NCBI RefSeq assembly: GCF_029846635.1
Contig: NZ_JARVTG010000001.1
Coordinates: 3,993,001 to 4,057,000 of the forward strand
Reading direction: 5' to 3'
Length of the DNA: 64,000 nt
From: Pokkaliibacter sp. MBI-7
GTDB lineage: Bacteria; Pseudomonadota; Gammaproteobacteria; Pseudomonadales; Balneatricaceae
The translations under genes were made by a program, and so were the position numbers. Every line of letters begins with the position of its first letter. Position 1 is the stretch's first letter. Positions 35,089 through 44,005 of the stretch are shown here, one piece after another. The notes under the pieces were generated by a model. The model was not told the origin of the DNA. It saw only the letters and a program-made list of their open reading frames with translations, and searched no databases.

Positions 35089-35895
35089 ATGGAACTGGAA
35101 ATTACCACCCTGATCGTACTCGCGCTGGTTGCTCTGGTAGCTGGCTTTATTGACTCTATGGCTGGTGGCGGCGGGCTGATCACCATTCCGGCATTGCTGG
35201 CGGCAGGGGTGCCACCGACCATGGCGCTGGCGACCAACAAACTGCAAAGCAGTTTTGGCTCGTTTGCGGCCACGCTGTACTTCCTCAAACGCGGCATGAT
35301 TGATCTGGCCTCGATGAAGTGGGCCGTCATCTGTACCTTCGTCGGTAGCGCACTGGGCACATTGCTGGTGCAGCAGATTGATTCCAGCCAGTTGAGCCGG
35401 ATTCTGCCCTATCTGCTGGTGGGCTTTGCCTGCTATTTCCTGTTTTCCCCTCGTATCAGTGACAGCGACAGCCATCGCCGCCTGAGCCACAACGCCTTTG
35501 CACTGCTGGTGGGAACCGGGGTGGGTTTCTACGATGGTTTCTTTGGCCCCGGAACCGGCTCCTTCTTCGCCATGGCCTTTGTGGCACTGGCCGGGCTGGG
35601 GATGGCAAAGGCGACGGCCCATACCAAGCTGCTTAACTTCACCTCCAACATGGCCTCACTGCTGTTCTTCATTATCGGTGGCAAGGTGCTGTGGACGGTG
35701 GGCCTGACCATGGCGGTCGGGCAGATTCTCGGCGCGCGTCTGGGGTCGCGGATGGTAGTGGCCAAAGGGGTGAAGCTGATTCGCCCGTTGCTGGTGACGG
35801 TGTCGCTGGTGATGTGTGCCCGCCTGCTATGGCAGGGACATCCTGAGTGGTTTGCCTGGATTGGTGCCGGTCTGAAAGCAGTACTGCCGGTGTAG
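35089..35895 (+). CDS. TSUP-family (TauE/SafE) anion transporter
   Basis: A 268-residue inner-membrane protein with about 8 hydrophobic segments and the duplicated TauE/SafE layout: VAGFIDSMAGGGGLITIPAL with NKLQSSFGSF in the first half and GFYDGFFGPGTGSFF with HTKLLNFTSN in the second. It resembles E. coli YfcA. Such proteins move sulfite, sulfoacetate or similar anions; the substrate cannot be told here. The ribosome binding site is weak (GGACGG). Confidence 0.88.
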   Translation: MELEITTLIVLALVALVAGFIDSMAGGGGLITIPALLAAGVPPTMALATNKLQSSFGSFAATLYFLKRGMIDLASMKWAVICTFVGSALGTLLVQQIDSSQLSRILPYLLVGFACYFLFSPRISDSDSHRRLSHNAFALLVGTGVGFYDGFFGPGTGSFFAMAFVALAGLGMAKATAHTKLLNFTSNMASLLFFIIGGKVLWTVGLTMAVGQILGARLGSRMVVAKGVKLIRPLLVTVSLVMCARLLWQGHPEWFAWIGAGLKAVLPV

Positions 35896-35976
35896 AAAAC
35901 GGGACTGGCTGCGGCGGGGCGTACTTGCTGCAGCCATATGCTCTTCAGTTATACGCTCCGCGGTCAATTCTGGTTG

Positions 35977-36849
35977 TTATATCCCTTCTTTTAACTGAGA
36001 CGGTTGGCTGCGGGCAAAATGGGCCTGCAGACAATCGATCAGACGTTGTACCCGCGGGCGCTCATAGACACTGGGTCGAAACAGCAGATTGATGGGGCGC
36101 TCAATCGCAATAGGCAGCGCAAATCGCTGGCTGGCCGGGATCTGCATGATGTCGGCCACTCCCAGTGGAATCACCGCAGGCATCAGGCCCAGCCGACCCA
36201 TATGGGCCACAGCAAAGAACGAGTTCATCTGCATCACCGGGTCCAGCCCTGCTTCCAGCAACAGCGGTTCCAGATGGCGATTGCTGGGAATACTCAGGTC
36301 AATGCTCAGACAGGCCAGTCGCTGGCGGTAATCCGGTGGCTGGTGATGCACCAGAATCAGCGGCTCCTGCATCAGAATACGATGGCTCAGCCCCGGTGGA
36401 ATCTTGATTTGCCCTGCCCCGATACCGACCACGGCATCGCCACTGCGTACCCGTTCAACGATGATGGGGGTGTGATGGCTGGCAAAGCTGAGGTGGGCAT
36501 CCTGTTGCATATAATCCTGCAGGAAAGGGCCAATATAGGCCGTCAGGATCGTCTCCGATGCGGCAATCTGCAGCGCGGTGGTATCGACGGTGCTGAGCTG
36601 ATCAAACAGCAATCCTTTCAGCTCGCCCAGTGTTGGCGCCACGGTGAGCAGCAGGGCACGGGCATCCGCCGTCAGGCGTACCTGCCGGCCATCCGGCTCA
36701 ATCAGCTTCTTGCCGAGACGATGTTCCAGGTTGGCGATTCGCTTGCTGACCGCTGACTGCGTGATAAACAGCCTGGTGGCCGCACGGCTCATGGTGCCCT
36801 CGCGTGCCAGCACTTCCAGTGTTTCCAGACCTTCCAGCAGCATGGGCAT
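35977..36849 (-). CDS. LysR-family transcriptional regulator
   Basis: A 290-residue LysR-type regulator. The helix-turn-helix is GTMSRAATRLFITQSAVSKR with the following ANLEHRLGKKLIEP, then a substrate-binding domain. GAGGAATAGGT precedes ATG 36849. It diverges from a SulP anion transporter 238 bp away, so that gene is the natural candidate target. Confidence 0.88.
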   Translation of the reverse strand: MPMLLEGLETLEVLAREGTMSRAATRLFITQSAVSKRIANLEHRLGKKLIEPDGRQVRLTADARALLLTVAPTLGELKGLLFDQLSTVDTTALQIAASETILTAYIGPFLQDYMQQDAHLSFASHHTPIIVERVRSGDAVVGIGAGQIKIPPGLSHRILMQEPLILVHHQPPDYRQRLACLSIDLSIPSNRHLEPLLLEAGLDPVMQMNSFFAVAHMGRLGLMPAVIPLGVADIMQIPASQRFALPIAIERPINLLFRPSVYERPRVQRLIDCLQAHFARSQPSQLKEGI

Positions 36850-36988
36850 TACCTATTCCTCAGGGGAATCAGAAGGGTAGTGAGGTCACTGCCTCATGGT
36901 CAAGATGGAAACACGATGGATTGATAAGGCTTATCAGGATTTCTCAACCATTTTCCTTTCTGGCTGTTTATACTGCCCCTGCCTCTTT

Positions 36989-36998
36989 GGTTATAACC
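36989..36998. promoter_or_regulatory. Palindrome between LysR and SulP genes
   Basis: GGTTATAACC is a perfect 10-bp palindrome in the divergent promoter region. LysR-type sites are often AT-rich dyads like this, but a 10-bp palindrome can occur by chance. Confidence 0.3.
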
Positions 36999-37087
36999 TT
37001 ATGTCCATATAGATCTGGCAGTGATGGCCAGAGTCTTCCGGTAATAGCCCGTTCCCCGTCAGTCGTGCCACTGCATAGGTTAAAAGC

Positions 37088-38773
37088 ATGTCGTTAGCGC
37101 GTTACTTTCCCTTTTTGCGCTGGGCCCGGCCCACGCCCAGGGCGATGTTTGCCGATGCCAGAGCGGGCTTCAGTGTCGGGCTGGTGCTGGTGCCGCAGGC
37201 GGTGGCCTACGCCACGCTGGCGGGAATGCCACCGGAAACCGGGCTCTATGCGGCCATGATCCCCTCCATCATCGGTGTGCTGTGGGGCTCTTCGTCGTTA
37301 CTGGCGGCGGGGCCGGTCGCCCTGACCGGGCTGCTGACCTTTGGCTCATTGCAGAATATGGGCACGCCGGGCTCGGCAGAGTGGGTGACGGCAGCCATGT
37401 GGCTGGCCATCTATTCCGGTCTGATTCAGTTTGCCCTGGGCGCCTTCAAGCTGGGGGCCATTGCCAACTTTGTCTCCTTCCCGGCGCTGAAAGGGTTTAT
37501 CAACGCTGCGGCGCTGATCATCATTTCGTCCCAGTTACCGGCATTGTTGGGTATCGAAGGGGGATGGAGCCTGCCTCATGTGCAGCAATGGGTATCCAGC
37601 CTGCTGATGCTGGATCTGACGACCATAACGACGCTTGCCATCGGCGCAGGGTCATTTGTCTTTCTGCTGGGTTTCAAGAAATGGTTGCCGCAGCAGCCAG
37701 CGGTGCTCTACGTCTGTTTGCTGGGCATTCTGATCAGTTATCTGACCGGCTTTGCTGGCGAGGGGGGCGCTATTGTCGGTGTCTTGCCCAGCGGCCTGCC
37801 ATCGCTGGTCATGCCGCAGGCGCTGACCTTTGATCAGCATCGCATGTTGCTGCCGGCGGCCCTGATTGTCGCGCTGGTAAGCTTTACCGAAGCCATGTCC
37901 AGTGCCCGCACCCTGTCACGCAAGCGCGGGGAGCGCTGGGATGAGAATCAGGAGCTGATCGGCCAGGGGCTGGCCAAGGTGGCCAGTGGTTTCTTTGGTG
38001 CCTTTCCTATCAGTGGTTCGTTCTCCCGTTCGGCACTGAATCTGTACGTCGGAGCGACCAGCGGCTGGTCGTCGATTTTTGCCGCTGTCTGTGTGGCGGT
38101 CAGCCTGTTGTTTTTCACCGGACCGCTGGCGTTGCTGCCCAAGGCGGTGCTGGCCGCGGTCATCATTGTGCCGGTACTGAACCTGCTGGATTTTGCTGTG
38201 TTCCTGAAACTGGGCAAGAGCAGCCCTGAAGATGCGCTGACGGCAGGCGTCACCTTTGTCACCACCCTGATCTCTGTGCCTCATTTACACTGGGGTGTGC
38301 TGTCCGGCTTTCTGCTGGCCATGCTTATCTCGGTTTACCGTCGCAGCCGTCCACGCATCATGGAAGTGGGCCTGCATGCGGAAGACCGGGTGTTCAGAGA
38401 CAGGCAGCGCTGTGATCTGCCCCGGTTGCAGCGGCAGGTGCTGATGGTGCGTATCGATTCGGCGCTGATCTACACCACGGCGCCAGCGCTGGAAAGTTTT
38501 GTACTGGATCATCTTGATGCTGAAACCCGGGAGGTGGTGATCCTGTGTGGCGGGATCAACGACATTGATGCCACTGGCATCGAGATGCTGACGGAGCTGT
38601 ACCATTATCTCGACAAGCGGCAGGTTCGGCTGCGGCTGGCCTCGGTAAAACTGCAGGTCTGGCAGCGACTGGAGCGGGCAGGGTTCACCACGCTGATTGG
38701 CAGCAAGCAATGCTTCCTGACCGATGCGGATGTGATCCGCAGTTATGCACCGGCAGTCGCTCAGGCGTCTTAA
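37088..38773 (+). CDS. SulP-family anion transporter with STAS domain
   Basis: A 561-residue permease: about 14 membrane spans over residues 15-410, then a cytoplasmic STAS domain (about 445-555). Signatures are SVGLVLVPQAVAYATLAGMP and PPETGLYAAMIPSIIGVLWG near the start, and ALVSFTEAMSSARTLSRKRG with FGAFPISGSFSRSALN. The STAS part has LIYTTAPALESFVLD and VVILCGGINDIDATGIEML. Substrate may be sulfate, bicarbonate or another anion. It diverges from a LysR gene. Confidence 0.9.
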   Translation: MSLARYFPFLRWARPTPRAMFADARAGFSVGLVLVPQAVAYATLAGMPPETGLYAAMIPSIIGVLWGSSSLLAAGPVALTGLLTFGSLQNMGTPGSAEWVTAAMWLAIYSGLIQFALGAFKLGAIANFVSFPALKGFINAAALIIISSQLPALLGIEGGWSLPHVQQWVSSLLMLDLTTITTLAIGAGSFVFLLGFKKWLPQQPAVLYVCLLGILISYLTGFAGEGGAIVGVLPSGLPSLVMPQALTFDQHRMLLPAALIVALVSFTEAMSSARTLSRKRGERWDENQELIGQGLAKVASGFFGAFPISGSFSRSALNLYVGATSGWSSIFAAVCVAVSLLFFTGPLALLPKAVLAAVIIVPVLNLLDFAVFLKLGKSSPEDALTAGVTFVTTLISVPHLHWGVLSGFLLAMLISVYRRSRPRIMEVGLHAEDRVFRDRQRCDLPRLQRQVLMVRIDSALIYTTAPALESFVLDHLDAETREVVILCGGINDIDATGIEMLTELYHYLDKRQVRLRLASVKLQVWQRLERAGFTTLIGSKQCFLTDADVIRSYAPAVAQAS

Positions 38774-38802
38774 CGCGATATATTTATACGGCGTTAAAAC
38801 AA

Positions 38803-38827
38803 CAACAGCCTCATTGCGAGGCTGTTG
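38803..38827. terminator. Terminator between SulP and uppP
   Basis: CAACAGCCTC-ATTGC-GAGGCTGTTG is a 10-bp stem between convergent genes. On the minus strand it is followed by TTGTTTTAA; on the plus strand by CTGTTTGTG, so it may work in both directions. Confidence 0.7.
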
Positions 38828-38845
38828 CTGTTTGTGTGGTGAGTG

Positions 38846-39670
38846 TTACATCACCAGCAGCAGGAGGGCGCCGAACAGGATGCGGTAGATACCAAAGGCC
38901 ACGAAGGTGAAGTGCGCGAGAAAGCGGATAAACAGCCTCATTGCGATATAGGCGCTGATAAAGGCCACAATAAAACCGACGATCAACGGCATAAAGGACT
39001 CGCCGGCAAACTCATGATAGTGCTTGAGCAAATCATAACCACTGGCTGCCAGCATCACCGGCAAGGCCAGCAGGAAAGAAAACTCGGCGCTGGCCTTGCG
39101 GCTCAGGCCCACCAGCATGGCCCCAATAATGGTTGACCCCGCACGGCTGGTGCCGGGAATCAGGGCAAACACCTGCGCAATACCTATCCACAGGGCCTGC
39201 TTGTAGCTGAGGTTTTCCACATCGGTCACCGTGGCGCGTTCTTCTTTATAGGTAATAAGCAATCCTTGAGGGAGTTCGGCCAGGGTTACTGTGGCACGTT
39301 CTTCCTTATAGAAGCGTTCAACGATAAGAAAGACGATACCACCGACGATAAACATGATGGCAACGATCTCGGGCGAGAACAGGGCCTTGATCTGCTTGCT
39401 GAACAGGAAACCCACGGCGCCTACGGGAATAAACGCCAGAATCACCTTCTTCCACAGCTCAACGTGTCTGAACGTGAACTTGTCCGCGTAGTTGGCGGTC
39501 ACGGCCAGAATGGCAGCCAGCTGGATAATGACCTCAAAGGCTTTGTTTTCGGCATTCTGATCCATGCCCAGCCACTGGCTGGCAATAATCAGGTGGCCAG
39601 TCGAAGAAATAGGCAGAAATTCAGTGATGCCTTCAACGAGGCCAAGCACCAGAGCTTGCAATATATCCAT
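38846..39670 (-). CDS. uppP: Undecaprenyl-diphosphatase with internal duplication
   Basis: A 274-residue integral membrane enzyme of the BacA/UppP family that recycles undecaprenyl diphosphate for peptidoglycan synthesis; high levels confer bacitracin resistance. Active-site motifs are EGITEFLPISSTGHLI at the N-terminus and ALIPGTSRAGSTI. The stretch between them carries YKEERATVT twice, 20 residues apart, in a polar loop after the VGGIVFLIVERF helix. Homologues I recall have a single, shorter loop here. The start is 39670 (MDILQALVLG); upstream frame to 39874 is not protein-like. Confidence 0.93.
   Translation of the reverse strand: MDILQALVLGLVEGITEFLPISSTGHLIIASQWLGMDQNAENKAFEVIIQLAAILAVTANYADKFTFRHVELWKKVILAFIPVGAVGFLFSKQIKALFSPEIVAIMFIVGGIVFLIVERFYKEERATVTLAELPQGLLITYKEERATVTDVENLSYKQALWIGIAQVFALIPGTSRAGSTIIGAMLVGLSRKASAEFSFLLALPVMLAASGYDLLKHYHEFAGESFMPLIVGFIVAFISAYIAMRLFIRFLAHFTFVAFGIYRILFGALLLLVM
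39225..39310. repeat. In-frame 60-bp duplication inside uppP
   Basis: 26-bp units at 39225-39250 and 39285-39310 lie exactly 60 bp apart. They differ at 4 positions, all third codon positions in the uppP frame and all synonymous, so both encode YKEERATVT. Confidence 0.85.
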
Positions 39671-39959
39671 ATCGACGATCCATAGCAGAGTCGCGGAGGG
39701 TGTGAGAAAGCGGCTATCTTGGCATAACGAAATGTTTCCGCAAACCAGAGGGTAGGAAGGGATAAAGGAATATCGACCCGTCTGAAAACTTGCTCCATTC
39801 TGATGTGTGCTGCATATAACAGCGTCAGGTAAACCTTTTTGGTTCTGCCGTAAGTGGTTGTGTGACGCTGTCATTCACTCCTGAACAGCCCGCCCGCTTT
39901 GGCCTCCCGGCCTGTAAGCGCCTTGGCCTCCCGGCTTATAAGCGCTGTAGGAACCTGAT

Positions 39960-40631
39960 ATGAAAATACTGATTGGAGAGAATCACAGCTGTTTTGATAT
40001 CTATACCCTGCAGGGGCTGATGGCGGCTGGTATGTGTATTGTTCGGGCCAGTTCGGGGGTGGGGGTGATGCAGAAACTGCAGCGTGATCGCTTTGATGTG
40101 GTGGTGCTGGAGTCGGGGGATCTGGGAGGGATGACCAGCTGCGACGTGTTTCACGGCGTACGCAATGCCGGCATGCAGGTGCCGGTGCTTTTCCTCTACA
40201 ACGAGGCCCAGCGTCCGCCCCTGCCAGCGCCTGTACCGGGCACCGATCAACTCCGTTGCCCGATTTCCCTGAGTGTGCTGCTGAGCCACCTGCAGGCGCT
40301 CGAAGACGGTCTGCCCCCCGTGGCGGCTGATCAGCATTTTCGTCTGGCGGATCTCGATGTCGATCTTGACCACCAGTGTGCCAGCCGTGGCGGTTGCCCT
40401 CTCAGCCTGACCGAGCAGGAGTTTCGCTTATTGGCACTGCTGATACGGCATCAGGGCCGCTCGGTGCCGCTGGCGGCCATCGGGCTGGCATTACAGGACA
40501 CCAGCCCCGACAGTGCGCCAGAACGGCTGGAGCTGGCGATCCGTCAGTTAAGGCAGAAAGTGGATGAAGCACATAAAGTGCACCTCATCCACAGCACGCC
40601 TGAGCGAGGGTATGTGCTCGAAGTCTCCTAG
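39960..40631 (+). CDS. Orphan OmpR/PhoB-type regulator with degenerate receiver
   Basis: A 223-residue protein: receiver-like domain (1-118) plus winged-helix output domain (about 128-223; SLTEQEFRLLALLIRHQGRS, LELAIRQLRQKVDE, RGYVLEV). In the receiver the phosphoacceptor Asp position holds Glu (DVVVLE, Glu51), the acidic pair is reduced (LIGEN) and the conserved Lys is Cys (RCPIS). Such changes suggest it is not phosphorylated in the normal way. No kinase gene is adjacent. AGGA lies about 8 nt before the ATG. Targets unknown. Confidence 0.85.
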   Translation: MKILIGENHSCFDIYTLQGLMAAGMCIVRASSGVGVMQKLQRDRFDVVVLESGDLGGMTSCDVFHGVRNAGMQVPVLFLYNEAQRPPLPAPVPGTDQLRCPISLSVLLSHLQALEDGLPPVAADQHFRLADLDVDLDHQCASRGGCPLSLTEQEFRLLALLIRHQGRSVPLAAIGLALQDTSPDSAPERLELAIRQLRQKVDEAHKVHLIHSTPERGYVLEVS

Positions 40632-40646
40632 CGTGTGAAGACACGC
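40631..40646. terminator. Short hairpin between convergent genes
   Basis: GCGTGT-GAAG-ACACGC overlaps the regulator stop codon, in the 26-bp gap to a convergent MFS gene. There is no U run, so the terminator call is weak. Confidence 0.35.
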
Positions 40647-40657
40647 TGGCGCAGCGA

Positions 40658-41914
40658 TTAGGGAGCAGGGGTCTGCCGGGCGGGCTGACCGGGAAGCCGG
40701 GTGATTTCGCCTGCGTCCAGCGTTTGCCGGTGGGTCAGTAACGGGAACAGCTTCATCCACAGTGCAACCACTGCCAGGGTGCCGATCCCTCCGACGACGA
40801 TGGCGGGTACGACGCCCAGCCACGCGGCCGTCACGCCGGATTCAAATTCCCCCAGCTGGTTGGAGGTGCCGATAAAAATGGAGTTGGCTGCACTGACGCG
40901 GCCGCGCATTTCGTCTGGGGTTTCCAGCTGTACCAGCGTGGAACGGATGACCACGCTGATCATATCCGACGCCCCCAGCAACCAGAGTGCCAGCAGTGAC
41001 AGGAACAGGTTGGTCGACAGGCCAAACACAATGGTGGCCAGTCCGAACACCGCCACTGCGGCAAACATGATCTTGCCTACATTGCGTCGTAGTGGGCGGC
41101 GGGCCAGATACACGGACATCATCACTGCTCCCAGCGCGGGAGCACAGCGCAGCAGACCGAGCCCCCACGGGCCAGTGTGCAGAATATCTTTGGCAACGAT
41201 GGGCAGCAGGGCCGTGGCACCGCCGAGCAGTACGGCAAACATGTCCAGCGAGATGGAGCCGAGGATCACCGGATTACGGCGAATAAAGACCATCCCGCCC
41301 AGCAGTGATTCCATGCTGACCGGCGCTTTGGCGGGCGTCTTGTACTCATACTGCAGGTTGAGCAGAAACACCGCTGAAATCAGGAAGCACACCACACTGC
41401 TGCCATACAGGGCGGTCGGGCCAATCAGGTAGATCAGGCCACCCAGGGCCGGGCCTGCAATCACAGTGGCTTCGCGGGCAGAAGCCATGAGAGCCACCGC
41501 ACGAGACAGCAGATCAGGCGTGATCAGGTTGGGTAGCAGTGCCTGCGTGGCGGGCATCTCAAAGGCACGGGTCGCTCCCAGTGCTGCGGCACAGGCATAG
41601 ATCATGCTGGCACTGATGGAGTGGGTGAGATTGCCCAGCACCAGCACCGATACTGTGATGGCCATGACCAGCCGACAGATCAGCACGATGATGCGGCGGT
41701 TGTACTGATCAACCATATGGCCAGCCACCAGTGTCAGCGCCAGTTGTGGCAGAAACTGGGCCAGACCGACCAGACCCAGATTCAGGGCGCTGTTGGTGAG
41801 GTCGTACATCTGCCAGCCGATGCCCACGGCGAGCATCTGGAAGGCAAAGGAGGATGCGATCTGGCCAATCCAGAAGCGCATGAAAGCTTGGTGTTTCAGC
41901 AGGGACGTTTCCAC
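40658..41914 (-). CDS. MFS transporter, EntS/DHA3-like
   Basis: A 418-residue major facilitator with 12 predicted helices. The opening FMRFWIGQIASSFAFQMLAVGIGWQMYDLT and the segment LVAGHMVDQYNRRIIV, then RAFEMPATQALLPNLI, follow the EntS (enterobactin exporter)-like DHA3 group. The second half has VQLETPDEMRGRVSAANSIFIG, the other hallmark of that group. Likely exports a small molecule; no siderophore genes are nearby. Confidence 0.85.
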   Translation of the reverse strand: METSLLKHQAFMRFWIGQIASSFAFQMLAVGIGWQMYDLTNSALNLGLVGLAQFLPQLALTLVAGHMVDQYNRRIIVLICRLVMAITVSVLVLGNLTHSISASMIYACAAALGATRAFEMPATQALLPNLITPDLLSRAVALMASAREATVIAGPALGGLIYLIGPTALYGSSVVCFLISAVFLLNLQYEYKTPAKAPVSMESLLGGMVFIRRNPVILGSISLDMFAVLLGGATALLPIVAKDILHTGPWGLGLLRCAPALGAVMMSVYLARRPLRRNVGKIMFAAVAVFGLATIVFGLSTNLFLSLLALWLLGASDMISVVIRSTLVQLETPDEMRGRVSAANSIFIGTSNQLGEFESGVTAAWLGVVPAIVVGGIGTLAVVALWMKLFPLLTHRQTLDAGEITRLPGQPARQTPAP

Positions 41915-42087
41915 TGTGTTGATCCGGGTGCGGTAGTGCGGAAGGGAAAGGTCCAGTAGTGTACCCGACTTGATTTTTATTTAAACAAACGATTGAACAA
42001 CGTTGGTCGGCCGGGCCGGAACAATCCGCTGACGGAGTGCCCGGCTCAGCCAGCGATCATTGCTGACCGCTGCACCCGGAGGAAGGG

Positions 42088-42846
42088 TTACAGGAACATA
42101 CCGCCTGATGCTTCAATTCTCTGCGCATTGATCCAGCGGTTGTCGTCGGAGAGCAGTGAGGCAATCACGCCGCCAATATCATCGGGCAGGCCAACTCGGC
42201 CGAGGGCTGTCTGTGAAGCGACAAAGTTGTTCACCTGCTCGTTATCGCGTACTACACCACCGCCAAAGTCGGTCTCGATGGCACCGGGTGCCACCACGTT
42301 GACGGCAATCCCCCGTGCTCCCAGTTCCTTGGCCATGTAGCGGGTCAGCACTTCGATGCCGCCTTTCATCGCCGCATAGGCGGCGTATCCGGGCAGGGCA
42401 AAGCGGGCCAGACCGGTAGACAGGTTGACGATACGACCGCCATCTGCCATCAGTGGCAGCAGAGCCTGAGTCAGGAAGAAGGTGCCCTTGAGATGGATAT
42501 TCATCAGGGTATCGAACTGTTCTTCAGTGGTTTCCATAAAGCTGGCGTGAATGCCGATACCGGCGTTGTTGACCAGAAAATCGAAATGCTCGCGCTGCCA
42601 GTGCTGCGCCAGCGTCTGTTTTACCGTTGCGGCAAACGCGGGGAAGCTGCTGGCAACGGCCACATCCAGCTGCAGGGCCACGGCTCGGGCACCGGCTGCC
42701 GCGACCGCCGCGACGACTTCTTCTGCTTCAGCCTGCTGGCTGCGATAGGTGAAAATCACATCCACCCCTTTGCGGGCCAGATGCATGACGGTGTTCCTGC
42801 CCAGACCACGGCTGCCGCCGGTCACGATTGCGATTTTGTTGCTCAT
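42088..42846 (-). CDS. SDR-family oxidoreductase
   Basis: A 252-residue classical short-chain dehydrogenase. The nucleotide-binding motif is VTGGSRGLGRN, the structural NNAGIGIHA is intact, and the catalytic set is Ser (NLSTGLA), Tyr and Lys (YAAYAAMKGG). The dinucleotide region FTYRSQQAEAEEV with Arg after beta-2 favours NADP. It diverges from a LysR gene, a common regulator/target pair. Substrate unknown. Confidence 0.9.
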   Translation of the reverse strand: MSNKIAIVTGGSRGLGRNTVMHLARKGVDVIFTYRSQQAEAEEVVAAVAAAGARAVALQLDVAVASSFPAFAATVKQTLAQHWQREHFDFLVNNAGIGIHASFMETTEEQFDTLMNIHLKGTFFLTQALLPLMADGGRIVNLSTGLARFALPGYAAYAAMKGGIEVLTRYMAKELGARGIAVNVVAPGAIETDFGGGVVRDNEQVNNFVASQTALGRVGLPDDIGGVIASLLSDDNRWINAQRIEASGGMFL

Positions 42847-43045
42847 GCTGTGCTCCCTTTTTTACTGGTGAAGAGCTGCTGGTGAAAGGCTGCTGGTGCG
42901 CTGGCGCAGTGGAATGCAGCTCAATGCAGATCAGAACGGGCTCGTTGTCTGTGCCTGAGTGCAGGCATGTGTGACGGGAGCCTGATCTGTTGAAAGGCAG
43001 TCTATATTTCGTATATGGCCGGATAAATCAGCTATCCGTGTTTAT

Positions 43046-43068
43046 ACTGTTCGCGATGTCCGAACAGT
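43046..43068. promoter_or_regulatory. Dyad between SDR and LysR genes
   Basis: ACTGTTCG-N7-CGAACAGT is a perfect 8-bp inverted repeat just before the LysR start, overlapping a TATACT that could be its -10. It fits a LysR site used for autoregulation. It also covers an alternative GTG start at 43067. Confidence 0.5.
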
Positions 43069-43078
43069 GGGTGAGCTG

Positions 43079-43987
43079 ATGAAAGAGCTGGATGCCATGC
43101 AAATCTTTATAAGGGTAGCGGAACTGGCCAGTTTTACCGCTGCCGCTGACAGCCTGCGGCTACCCAAGTCCAGCGTTTCCACTGCAATCCAGCAGCTGGA
43201 AGAAATGCTCGATACCCGCCTGCTGCACCGGACTACCCGCCGTGTCAGCATGACCCCGGACGGTCAGGTGTTCTATGAACGCAGCAAGGATCTGCTGGCG
43301 GATATGGATGACCTGCGCACGCTGTTTCGGCATGAACAGTCACAACTGCAGGGGCGGCTGCGGGTGGATATGCCACTGGCGGTGGCACGTGATGTGGTGT
43401 TGCCCAGACTGTCTGAGTTTCTGCAGCAGCATCCGGCTCTGAATATCGAAGTGTGCAGCACCGACCGCCGTGTCGATCTGGTACGCGAAGGCTTTGACTG
43501 CGTGTTGCGCGCCGGGCATCTGGGCGACAGCAATCTGATCGCCGTGCCGGTCGGCCAGTACTACAACATCAATTGTGTCAGTGCCGGATACGCAGCTCAG
43601 TTCGGCATTCCTCGTACCCTTGATGATCTGGCCGGGCACCGGCTGGTGCATTACGTGGTCGAGCTGGGCGGTCGCCCCGATGACTTTGAATACCATGACC
43701 CTGCTCTGCCGCAGCAAACGGGCTATGTCCCAATGGCCGGTGCGGTAACCGTCAATAACTCTGAAGCCTATCTCAGCGCCTGTCTGGCCGGGCTTGGCAT
43801 CATCCAGACGCCACTGACAGGGGTGAAGTCCTACCTTGCCTCTGGCGCATTGATTGAGGTGCTGCCTGAATTTCGTCTGGCGCCGATGCCGCTCTCTTTC
43901 GTCTATGCTAATCGCCGCCATTTGCCACGGCGGGTACGTGTCTTTATGGACTGGGTAAAAGAGATCATGCATGACAAACTGCTGTGA
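43079..43987 (+). CDS. LysR-family transcriptional regulator
   Basis: A 302-residue LysR-type protein of the CrgA/YafC-like branch. The helix-turn-helix is ASFTAAADSLRLPKSSVSTA with QQLEEMLDTRLLHRTTRRVS, followed by an effector domain (GRLRVDMPLAVARDVVLPRL, GFDCVLRAGHLGDSNLIA). I chose ATG 43079; a GTG at 43067 lies inside a palindrome. It diverges from the SDR gene, its probable target. Confidence 0.88.
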   Translation: MKELDAMQIFIRVAELASFTAAADSLRLPKSSVSTAIQQLEEMLDTRLLHRTTRRVSMTPDGQVFYERSKDLLADMDDLRTLFRHEQSQLQGRLRVDMPLAVARDVVLPRLSEFLQQHPALNIEVCSTDRRVDLVREGFDCVLRAGHLGDSNLIAVPVGQYYNINCVSAGYAAQFGIPRTLDDLAGHRLVHYVVELGGRPDDFEYHDPALPQQTGYVPMAGAVTVNNSEAYLSACLAGLGIIQTPLTGVKSYLASGALIEVLPEFRLAPMPLSFVYANRRHLPRRVRVFMDWVKEIMHDKLL

Positions 43988-44005
43988 CCGCCTGTACTGA
44001 CCGTG

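Noticed and set aside
36004..36756. A 250-codon plus-strand frame opposite the LysR gene
   Set aside because: Shadow frame; the LysR helix-turn-helix and domain order on the minus strand are clear.
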